NCBI GenBank assembly: GCA_964422925.1 | Contig: CAYRDC010000041.1 | Location: forward strand, 1-13,075 | Direction of reading: 5' to 3' | DNA from: CAYRDC01 sp964422925 | GTDB lineage: Bacteria > Bacteroidota > Bacteroidia > Chitinophagales > S012-47 | DNA: 13,075 nucleotides | In this document: positions 7,374 through 13,027 of the stretch, one piece after another | Numbering within the stretch: the first letter of the stretch is position 1 | Layout: every line of letters starts with the position of its first letter | The notes under the pieces: generated by a model | Told to the model about the DNA's origin: nothing | The model's input: the letters and a program-made list of their open reading frames with translations, nothing else | The model's database searches: none | Position numbers and translations under genes: made by a program

Positions 7374-8018
7374 ATGCGTGGAAAATATTTATTCCTGTCA
7401 GCGCTGTTTTTAATCATTTGTCCACACAGCTTATTCCCGCAGGACAAGAGTGTTGAGTTTTCATTTGTACACAATGGTATTGGAAACAATTTAAGTTTTG
7501 AATATAAAATCAATAAAAAAAGACTTACCTGTATGGTTGGTATGAAGTATCACCTGAACAGGTATCCGGGAGATAAAAAGGGCATTCTTGGAAACGGACG
7601 TGCTTACAACTTTTTTCAACATTTTGGTACTACAATGGGAGTGTCTTATGATGTTTGGGAAGCGAATAACAGGGTATCATTTAATGCCTTTTATCATAAT
7701 CAGGTTTCGGTGTTGGGATATATGTATTACGAATTTGTTCCGGTCGGTTATTTCTATGATCCGGTGGTAAATAAAAATGTATTAGCCTATTCTTATGAAT
7801 TGCAAAAGTTCGATCCGGTACTGATCATCGAACAAAACATGGGGATAGGAGCCAAACTGGTAATTACTAAACAGATTAAGGTTACGGAATCAATTGGTTC
7901 AGGGCTCATGCTATATTTCAATCAGAATAAGACAAATCAGAAAGGTGTTGGAGAACCTAACCTGGAATTTATTGTTCCTTTTTTCAAAATTGGCGTGGAA
8001 TATACCTTTAAAAAATAG
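7374..8018 (+). CDS. Small outer-membrane barrel protein, second of a tandem pair
   Basis: A 214-residue paralogue of the preceding gene, probably from a local duplication; identity over shared motifs is moderate, so the duplication is not recent. A signal peptide covers about residues 1-22 (ending LFPQ/D). Conserved blocks include EFSFVHNGIGNNLSFEYK (28-45), GMKYHLN, LIIEQNMGIGAKLVITKQIK, SIGSGLMLYFN and a C-terminal EFIVPFFKIGVEYTF. The terminal Phe followed by two lysines is slightly unusual for a Bam-inserted barrel, where the aromatic residue is normally last. It follows the first copy by 53 bp with no terminator visible between them. It faces the minus-strand gene at 8110 tail to tail. 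Function unknown. Confidence 0.78.
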   Translation: MRGKYLFLSALFLIICPHSLFPQDKSVEFSFVHNGIGNNLSFEYKINKKRLTCMVGMKYHLNRYPGDKKGILGNGRAYNFFQHFGTTMGVSYDVWEANNRVSFNAFYHNQVSVLGYMYYEFVPVGYFYDPVVNKNVLAYSYELQKFDPVLIIEQNMGIGAKLVITKQIKVTESIGSGLMLYFNQNKTNQKGVGEPNLEFIVPFFKIGVEYTFKK

Positions 8019-8062
8019 CGAAAATTATTTAGGGGTAAGCCAAGCGCTGTTAAAAGTATTGA

Positions 8063-8078
8063 TTCATACACCTTCCGC
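8063..8078. repeat. 16-bp repeat shared with 11727-11742
   Basis: TTCATACACCTTCCGC occurs here and at 11727-11742 in the same orientation, with no similarity beyond it. Sixteen identical bases are unlikely by chance in 13 kb. It may be a shared fragment of an older mobile or repeat sequence; the second copy lies next to a probable transposase relic. Confidence 0.4.
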
Positions 8079-8079
8079 C

Positions 8080-8104
8080 AGCCGGCTCTTTAGCCTTGTG
8101 GCTA
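8080..8104. terminator. Stem-loops between convergent genes
   Basis: An 8-bp palindrome AGCCGGCT (8080-8087) and a stem-loop TAGCC-ttgt-GGCTA (8091-8104) lie in the 91-bp gap between two genes that end face to face. Position suggests a shared terminator, but there is no T-run on either side, so this is a weak call. Confidence 0.25.
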
Positions 8105-8109
8105 TGGAT

Positions 8110-8778
8110 TTACGCCTCACTCCTCACACTATTCCTCACTACAAACAATTTCTTAAGCTCCTGCTTATCCCTGTATATAATGGAAGCCGCATCTGACACC
8201 TGCCGCACGTAAGCCCACATGTTGTTCAGTATTTTGACCCGCTGGGCGGTGCGCAACAACCGCTGGCGTTTGAAGAGTTCTTGTTCTTTTTCGGCCTGCA
8301 GCAATTCATCGGCCCTTGTCTGCAGGTTGCTGATCAGCGCAGCCGGCATGCCCGCGGCCATCAGTTCGGCCTGCCACAGCGAGGCCAGCTCGCTGGCCAC
8401 CAGGGTGTTAACCAGCACCCTGTGCGGATACCTGATCAACAGGCTCGGCTGGCGGTAGTTCAGGGCCCGGTATTCCGGGCTTCCGGCTCCGAAGGCTTTT
8501 TGTACATAATATTGCAGGTCTTCGATGGAACGCAGTGCTTCCGCAGTTTTTTGCTCCACGGCTTCGGTTAATTGGTACTGTTCGTCCAGCGTTTTTTCAT
8601 CAGTGGGCTGGCTTATGGCCAGGTCAATGGCTGCCTGCCAGTCGTTTTGCCAGGCAGGACCAAATTGCGCATCAAAAGCCGTGAAATCTGCTTCATGCAG
8701 TTTGTAATGCTCCAGCAGTACCGTGGCTGCCCGGATGGCTTCGCTGTCGGTCAGTTTGTAATCTCTATGCGTGCCCAT
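8110..8778 (-). CDS. Helical cytoplasmic protein of unknown function, 222 aa
   Basis: The minus-strand gene reads MGTHRDYKLTDSEAIRAAT from the ATG at 8776-8778; a TTG two codons upstream (8784) is also open but less likely. No signal peptide, membrane segment or cysteine is seen. The sequence is almost entirely predicted helix, with charged, alanine/glutamine-rich stretches (QYQLTEAVEQKTAEALRSIE at about 75-94, then LQTRADELLQAEKEQELFK) that could form coiled coils. One conserved-looking patch is YRQPSLLIRYPHRVLVN. I recall similar small Bacteroidota proteins with the MNTHRDYKL-type start but no known role. The gene is GC-rich, like the core genes and unlike the AT-rich genes to its left. Its upstream side is the periodic repeat array at 8818-9053. 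Confidence 0.75.
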   Translation of the reverse strand: MGTHRDYKLTDSEAIRAATVLLEHYKLHEADFTAFDAQFGPAWQNDWQAAIDLAISQPTDEKTLDEQYQLTEAVEQKTAEALRSIEDLQYYVQKAFGAGSPEYRALNYRQPSLLIRYPHRVLVNTLVASELASLWQAELMAAGMPAALISNLQTRADELLQAEKEQELFKRQRLLRTAQRVKILNNMWAYVRQVSDAASIIYRDKQELKKLFVVRNSVRSEA

Positions 8779-8817
8779 ATTCAAAGGTTTTCCGCTCTGT
8801 CAACTGGTGGATAGTAA

Positions 8818-9053
8818 TTTCAAATTCCCGGATGATATATTTGAAAACGGGACAGTATTTTCAATTTTCGGGATAATCTATTCAAACAATGTAACGGTAT
8901 TTTCATAAACCAGGAAAAAGCTTACAAAAACGGGATAATACTTTCAAAAACCGGGACAATATCTTCAAATTTTAGTACGGTTCTTTCAAAATTTGGATAA
9001 CATCTTCGAATTCCTGGATAACGTTTTCAAAAATGCGATAACCTTTTCAACTC
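8818..9053. repeat. Degenerate tandem array, about 12 units with 20-21 bp period
   Basis: A unit resembling GGGATAATATTTTCAAAAACC recurs with substitutions. The C of TTTCAA (or its counterpart) falls at 8821, 8843, 8862, 8883, 8904, 8925, 8945, 8966, 8987, 9007, 9028 and 9048, a mean step of about 20.6 bp. Steps of 19 to 22 are not multiples of three, and all frames contain stops, so this is not a coding repeat. The units put a T/A-rich tract and a GGGA box alternately on the helix at nearly two turns per unit. The array lies immediately upstream of the minus-strand gene starting at 8778. Confidence 0.75.
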
Positions 9054-9509
9054 CCTGAATTCATCATCCGCTTACCTGAATGTATCTTCCCATGATTTCA
9101 TTCACTTTCCCGCTTTTTGAAACCCGTGTCCCATATCTTGCAATAACTATCCGCAATGTTGAATTCAATATTCCTGGTTTGCCGTCAATTTCCTGAAAAT
9201 TGAAACCACTTTCCCGCTGTTTTTTTCATTGTTACCACGCCCGGTAATAGTTTTCCTGCTATAAAAAATATTGCCCGCCCGGGAAAAGGCCCCTACACGG
9301 TCTGAGAAGCTTAGTGAATCGGCCCTCCGGTTCCCGTTCCGGACAACCACACCTCATTCAACAGCCGGCACAATACCCGGTTTGAACCGTTCACTCAAAA
9401 ATACAAATATACACATATATGACAGGTATGCGTGGCGAACCCAAGCCCGTGAGTCTGAGCAATTAGCCCACATTAACATTAACAACATGGCAAACCATAT
9501 TTCATCTGA
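9054..9509. other. Non-coding interval, possible decayed extension of the repeat array
   Basis: No credible gene. CACTTTCCCGCT occurs at 9103-9114 and 9207-9218, 104 bp apart (five steps of about 20.8), and TTTTTGAAAC/TTGAAACC-type motifs recur between them, so the array probably once reached to about 9220. Open frames at 9165-9350 (minus) and 9271-9597 (plus) look accidental: low-complexity, no start context, no recognisable domain. Confidence 0.4.
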
Positions 9510-9906
9510 TCTTATAATCGACAGCAGTGTGAAATCTATATCAACAAATGGAACCAGGATTTCAGTGCAAACTTATATGCCTCATATTTCCCATTAGGTT
9601 TTTCAATATTCACATTACCTTCACTGGTTGGAGAAAAAAAATCAAAAAATGCTATTTCAATCCATATTATCCCTCAATGAAGGCAATGAATTTCGTTGGA
9701 TATCGGACATCGGGCTTATTTATTCGCAAAGACCTGGTAAGCATATCAGCATTGAAGCCAGCCTCAGGGGAGCCTGGTCAAAGGGATATGTCATGCGGAC
9801 AGATCCGGAATATAATATTTATGGCGCGAATGACACCTTAACCGGCAGTTATAAAAAGCAGTTTAAGTATATCGGAATCGGGCTGGGCGTTTCATATCGT
9901 TTATAA
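9510..9906 (+). pseudogene. Frameshifted remnant of an outer-membrane barrel gene
   Basis: Two overlapping frames give pieces of one barrel-like protein. From 9510 to a TGA at 9678-9680 the frame reads IYINKWNQDFSANLYASYF, then PLGFSIFTLPSLVGEKK. The neighbouring frame continues as FRWISDIGLIYSQRPGKHIS to a stop at 9904-9906, ending YIGIGLGVSYRL, a typical final barrel strand. The switch between frames lies at about 9655-9680. No start codon with a signal peptide is found, so the N-terminal half is missing too. It may be the decayed downstream gene of an older module. It sits directly before the copied obgE tail, and no close similarity to the intact tandem pair is evident. An alternative is a short intact gene starting at 9628, but it has no signal peptide. 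Confidence 0.45.
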
Positions 9907-9960
9907 CCGCCCATTACCATCATATCATACAATACCATTTAATGCCTTTTAACCATGTTG

Positions 9961-10017
9961 GCCAAAGGCCTCGACACCCTGAAAGACACACTCTGGAAAA
10001 TGCTGCAACCCGGATGA
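9961..10017 (+). pseudogene. Duplicated 3' end of obgE
   Basis: Eighteen codons plus stop reading AKGLDTLKDTLWKMLQPG match the obgE C-terminus GEGLDTLKDTLWKMLQTG at 5107-5163, with the stop at the same place. An ATG at 9955 happens to be in frame, but nothing else of obgE precedes it, so this is a non-functional fragment carried along with the downstream spacer. Confidence 0.9.
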
Positions 10018-10219
10018 GAATCCCGGGCAAATCCTTTAGCCCGAAAGCTATGCCATAACCGGTAACAAAATAATCCCTACATCGCACTTTATTTTCCTTT
10101 AATTAATACTCCTGCCACAAATAAGTTGCATTCCGCCTTTGTTATCCATTGCATTTTTTTAGTCACTTTTGACCGGATTTAACACAAGAAATATTTCCGC
10201 AACCAACAGATTACCCCCC

Positions 10220-10363
10220 CCCCTACATATAGAATAAATCATAAACAAACAAATTTACCTGGTCACATATCAGGCGCATATGATACAGAAAAAGTGATTA
10301 TTTATATCGAAACTCACCGGAGTAAACCACGGAGATTCCCGAAAATCCGGAAAAGAGTAGGGG
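10220..10363 (+). promoter_or_regulatory. Conserved 5' leader element, copy B (144 nt)
   Basis: It is bounded by CCCCTAC (10220-10226) and its exact reverse complement GTAGGGG (10357-10363), and ends 18 nt before the ATG at 10382. Candidate internal stems are TATCA/TGATA (10268-10272 with 10281-10285), ACTC-accg-GAGT (10312-10323) and CGGA-ga-TT-CCCG-AA-aa-TCCG (10330-10349). Total length equals copy C exactly despite many substitutions. The C-tract at its left edge could pair with the terminal GGGG in RNA only if transcription begins upstream of 10214. Confidence 0.62.
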
Positions 10364-10381
10364 AAATTAAATAAGCAAATA

Positions 10382-10915
10382 ATGAAGAAAATAGCTCACT
10401 TAATATTGGTTGGTTTATTGATATTATCTACGTCATGTGAGAAGCATGAACTTTCGTCTCTAAATCAAGAACAGAAACCATTCCTAATATATAGCCAGAA
10501 GCCATGGCCAATTAAAGTTTGGATAAAATTTGTAAGAATGCATCAAGAACCATTGTATGGCCCTCCCTGTTATGGAACTTCACCTTGTATCCATTGTACA
10601 TGTCCTCTGGGCATTTGTATCTGTGCCGGAATAAGGATTAATTCAACAAAAAGTTTAACAGACAGTGAAATCGCAAATCATTGGGGTAATGGAATCGCTG
10701 AAACAGATTCAATTTCAAAATTTATAATTACTTTCAATCAGGAAACCGCCTTACCTGATAGCACAATTAGCATCGATGAAGATTATATGATTAAGGACTC
10801 AGTAGCCTGGGAGTTAGGGTATGATTCAATACTGCTTCACAATGGAGTCTATTCTGTTAACATGGACACTAGTTTGTACGGAACTGTCGCAATTACTGCT
10901 GATTTATACCATTAA
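10382..10915 (+). CDS. Small cysteine-rich lipoprotein, module 2
   Basis: A 177-residue protein. The signal MKKIAHLILVGLLIL leads to STSC (lipobox, acylated Cys19). Residues 63-81 hold six cysteines spaced C-x5-C-x2-C-x-C-x4-C-x-C (PPCYGTSPC, HCTCPLGICIC), a dense knot that could bind metal or form disulfides outside the cytoplasm. The C-terminal half (about 90-177) is cysteine-free and strand-like, ending in GVYSVNMDTSLYGTVAI; a similar G-x-Y-x-V/YG-x-V ending occurs in other small Bacteroidota lipoproteins, but I cannot name a family. The ATG is 18 nt after leader copy B and the next lipoprotein begins 9 bp after the stop, so the two form an operon. Function unknown. Confidence 0.78.
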   Translation: MKKIAHLILVGLLILSTSCEKHELSSLNQEQKPFLIYSQKPWPIKVWIKFVRMHQEPLYGPPCYGTSPCIHCTCPLGICICAGIRINSTKSLTDSEIANHWGNGIAETDSISKFIITFNQETALPDSTISIDEDYMIKDSVAWELGYDSILLHNGVYSVNMDTSLYGTVAITADLYH

Positions 10916-10924
10916 TTACTAGCT

Positions 10925-11575
10925 ATGAAAAATAAGTTTTGGCTTTTCTTAGCAGGATTATTAATCATATTTACTATAAGTTGTTCTCCGTTTTACGGGG
11001 TGTTAATAGGTTACAGGGGCTTTACTATAAAAATGCCACGATCTAAAATCGAACGTTTTTATACTAAAAACCATATTGAGCAAGTATATGTTATCGATTC
11101 GGCCCTTTATGTAAATGAATTCAGCAATATACAAGAACCAAAATTTTACCAGGCTTTATTTCAGCCTATTCAATTAAGAATTTATGATAGTAATCAGGAA
11201 TTGGATACTTGGATTACTAATTGTTTTGTTTCCGGATTCCCAAATCTTAAATGGGATGAGTATATCAATTTCGATACAACACCTCCGCAATACATTTATC
11301 CAGAAAATTTTTTACTGGATAGCCTTAAACAAAAAGAGCAATTCAGTTATATTGTTGATTTTGACGGAAAATCTATTAGTCAATCTATAAATGAGCCATA
11401 TGATTATTTGTTTGTAATTTTTGCCTCGTTGGCTTTTAAAAGGCAAACAAAAAGATTAATTAAAATGGTTCAGAAATGGATTAGCATTCACAATGAATTA
11501 AACTGTAAGCTGGCAATTGCTTATAGTGATCCGATTACTATATATTTTGCAACAACACAGGCTCCTGCCGAGTAG
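10925..11575 (+). CDS. Lipoprotein, 216 aa, second gene of module 2
   Basis: MKNKFWLFLAGLLIIFTISC gives a signal peptide and a lipobox with Cys20. The mature part has no tandem motifs. The segment YDYLFVIFASLAFKRQTKRLIKMVQKW (about 157-183) looks like a strand followed by a basic amphipathic helix. That is the arrangement found at the start of a thioredoxin-type fold, but the active-site cysteines are absent, so any relation would be to a non-redox member and is speculative. The gene starts 9 bp after the cysteine-rich lipoprotein and has no leader of its own, so it depends on leader B. Its stop overlaps the end of a transposase relic on the opposite strand. Family not recognised. Confidence 0.75.
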   Translation: MKNKFWLFLAGLLIIFTISCSPFYGVLIGYRGFTIKMPRSKIERFYTKNHIEQVYVIDSALYVNEFSNIQEPKFYQALFQPIQLRIYDSNQELDTWITNCFVSGFPNLKWDEYINFDTTPPQYIYPENFLLDSLKQKEQFSYIVDFDGKSISQSINEPYDYLFVIFASLAFKRQTKRLIKMVQKWISIHNELNCKLAIAYSDPITIYFATTQAPAE

Positions 11576-11727
11576 TTGAAAAAATCAATTTCTTCAGCAA
11601 AAAAGAAAGTTTGCCTTTGACCCAGTAATATATCTGCCGGTTTCAGCTTCCCTTTTTCCTGCCTTAATGATATGTCCAATGTGTGTCCGCTGAAAGGTTT
11701 TATTGCATAGCCATTATAAGCAGTTTT
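11575..11727 (-). pseudogene. Probable transposase relic (DDE type)
   Basis: The minus strand has an open stretch of about 51 codons containing AYNGYAIKPFSGHTLDISLR and KLKPADILLGQ. The piece GY-(A/I)-x-x-x-PF-x-GHTLD resembles the segment G-N-P-Y-D-G-H-T-L after the first catalytic region of IS5/IS1182-type DDE transposases. It is closed by a stop at 11728-11730 and has no flanking transposase sequence or terminal inverted repeats. It would be a degraded insertion between modules 2 and 3. The match is from memory of the motif and is short, so treat it as tentative. Confidence 0.35.
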
Positions 11728-11742
11728 TCATACACCTTCCGC
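11727..11742. repeat. 16-bp repeat shared with 8063-8078
   Basis: Second copy of TTCATACACCTTCCGC, abutting the open end of the probable transposase relic. See the entry at 8063. Confidence 0.4.
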
Positions 11743-11845
11743 GAGAATGAAGTTAATGATTATGCCCACCCACACACATGTGAATACATACCATAGCTAA
11801 AAAAATCGGTTACAGTATAGAACCCCGGTTTTATTCGTTACAGAA

Positions 11846-12048
11846 TTCAGTCACAAATTGCCGGTTTTGACACATGAGATATTTTCGCAACCAACAGATT
11901 ACCCCCCCTATATATAGAAAATATTATCAACAAACAAATTTACCCAGTCACGTATCAAGTGTATATGATACAGATAAATTGGTAATTTATATGGAAACTC
12001 ACCGGAGAAAACCACGGAGATTCCCGAAAATCCGGAAGAGAGTAGGGG
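11846..12048 (+). repeat. Direct repeat, copy C (upstream stretch and leader)
   Basis: Homologous to the right half of copies A and B, starting at TTCAGTCAC (11846) and continuing through CGCAACCAACAGATTA, a run of seven C (11902-11908) and the whole leader. The obgE tail and the left 190 bp of A and B are missing; unrelated sequence (transposase relic and about 110 bp with no recognisable content) takes their place. The palindrome seen in A and B is altered here to GATATTTTC. The 493-bp gap between genes holds nothing else that I recognise. Confidence 0.85.
11905..12048 (+). promoter_or_regulatory. Conserved 5' leader element, copy C (144 nt)
   Basis: It is bounded by CCCCTA (11905-11910) and TAGGGG (12043-12048), and ends 20 nt before the ATG at 12069. 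The inner stem is GTATCA/TGATAC (11952-11957 with 11966-11971), one pair longer than in copy B. Further stems are CTC-accg-GAG (11998-12007) and the shared CGGA/TCCG hairpin near the 3' end. In this copy only, an ATG at 11991 opens a 21-codon frame through the conserved tail (METHRRKPRRFPKIRKRVG, then EN), ending 12 bp before the gene start. Confidence 0.62.
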
Positions 12049-12068
12049 AAAATTAAATCATAATTGCA

Positions 12069-13016
12069 ATGAGGTTTAAAGGTATTATTTTGGCTGTTAT
12101 ATCTGCCATTATCTTAAGCGTCATTTTCCAATCATGTGAAAAGAAAAGCTTTAATGAGTTAGAAGTTACACATTTTGATTTAGGAGGTGTTCACAATAAA
12201 CTGACTTCCTGCTCAGATAATGACCTGGACAGCATTCAGATTGTTGACGGAATGCTTAAATTTAATAGTGTAGATCATTTTAGAAGAGTGCTTGAATGTC
12301 TGGAGTATGAGGTGGAAGCACATAATGACAGTTTTGAAACGGCCTATTCAAGTTATACAGATGAACAAATGGATTCAATAGCCGATTTGATTGGTTTTAA
12401 TGAGTGGCAACCGTTAGTTGATTTTGAGACAAGACTTGGTTTTTATTCAAGAAGGAAGTATATAGAAGATAAAATCGTTCAGTGGTTAGATACAAGTAGC
12501 ATAAATATCCCACTACAAAACAATCCCGATAATTTGGATGGAGTAAGTGAAGAATTAAGAACATTATTAAATGTGGATGGGAATGTCATGATAGATAATT
12601 CTACCTACAACTTTATTGTAAGTATGTTTAATCCTCAATGCAGAAGAATACACCATAATTATGCAACATATGTATACGATAACGGGAATAAATATTATGA
12701 AATAAAGGTGGCAGTTAATAGCTTGCCAATAGTTAAAACTATGACAGGAAAAGTTACAAACTTTGCAATCAAAAAGGGGAAATGGAAAAGATCCCGGGCG
12801 AGATTATTTGTCCAAGTTTCTGGTTATGATAGGGATGCGGACTGTAATTTTCCACTTCCAGATGGTGCATTTAAAGGTCCTAAAAGGAGGAAATCATTAA
12901 CAGCTAAATCTAGATATTGGCAACCTCCTACATGGATAAAGTTTAAAAAGAAAGAAGTACAAACATTGGCCACTATTAATAGTACAATTTCTGGTACCGT
13001 ATTATTAAATTGGTGA
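12069..13016 (+). CDS. Lipoprotein, 315 aa, module 3
   Basis: The signal peptide MRFKGIILAVISAIILSVIF ends in QSC (acylated Cys23). After a short acidic spacer comes IVDGMLKFNSVDHFRRVLEC (about 58-77). A helical stretch and FETRLGFYSRRKYIEDKIVQW (about 118-138) follow, then LLNVDGNVMIDNSTYNF (about 165-181). This order (an F-N-S helix start, an E-x-x-x-GF-x-S-R segment, then a D-G-x-V/M-x-I-x-x-x-x-Y strand) is a pattern I associate with DUF4848-like Bacteroidota lipoproteins, with low certainty. The C-terminal 100 residues are strongly basic (KKGKWKRSRARL, GPKRRKS). The ATG is 20 nt downstream of leader copy C, and the next gene begins 11 bp after the stop. Role unknown; surface exposure is possible. 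Confidence 0.8.
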   Translation: MRFKGIILAVISAIILSVIFQSCEKKSFNELEVTHFDLGGVHNKLTSCSDNDLDSIQIVDGMLKFNSVDHFRRVLECLEYEVEAHNDSFETAYSSYTDEQMDSIADLIGFNEWQPLVDFETRLGFYSRRKYIEDKIVQWLDTSSINIPLQNNPDNLDGVSEELRTLLNVDGNVMIDNSTYNFIVSMFNPQCRRIHHNYATYVYDNGNKYYEIKVAVNSLPIVKTMTGKVTNFAIKKGKWKRSRARLFVQVSGYDRDADCNFPLPDGAFKGPKRRKSLTAKSRYWQPPTWIKFKKKEVQTLATINSTISGTVLLNW

Positions 13017-13027
13017 TCACATATAAT

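Larger units (their letters stand above)
9961..10363 (+). repeat. Large direct repeat, copy B
   Basis: This is the second copy of the block that begins in the obgE tail and ends at the lipoprotein leader (copy A 5107-5505). Identity is high through the obgE codons, the 200-bp spacer and the palindrome GAAATATTTC (10188-10197). The C-tract has ten C (10214-10223), against seven in the other copies. Downstream of the C-tract this copy resembles copy C more than copy A. No gene is visible in 10018-10381 other than the leader itself. Confidence 0.88.

Noticed and set aside
8818..9053. CRISPR array
   Set aside because: Units are degenerate and directly adjoining with no unique spacers between identical repeats, and no cas gene is nearby.
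9165..9350. 61-codon minus-strand open frame
   Set aside because: Low-complexity sequence likely derived from the decayed repeat region; nothing supports translation.
9271..9597. 108-codon plus-strand open frame
   Set aside because: No signal, domain or plausible start context; it overlaps the barrel remnant in another frame and looks accidental.
10250..10257. CAAATTTA in leaders B and C as a minus-strand TAnnTTTG promoter
   Set aside because: It is absent from copy A, lacks a -33 partner, and would transcribe away from the lipoprotein genes.
9961..10363. Integron attC-type cassette sites
   Set aside because: No GTTRRRY-type core sites or integrase gene; the repeat lies before the genes at a fixed distance from start codons rather than after them.
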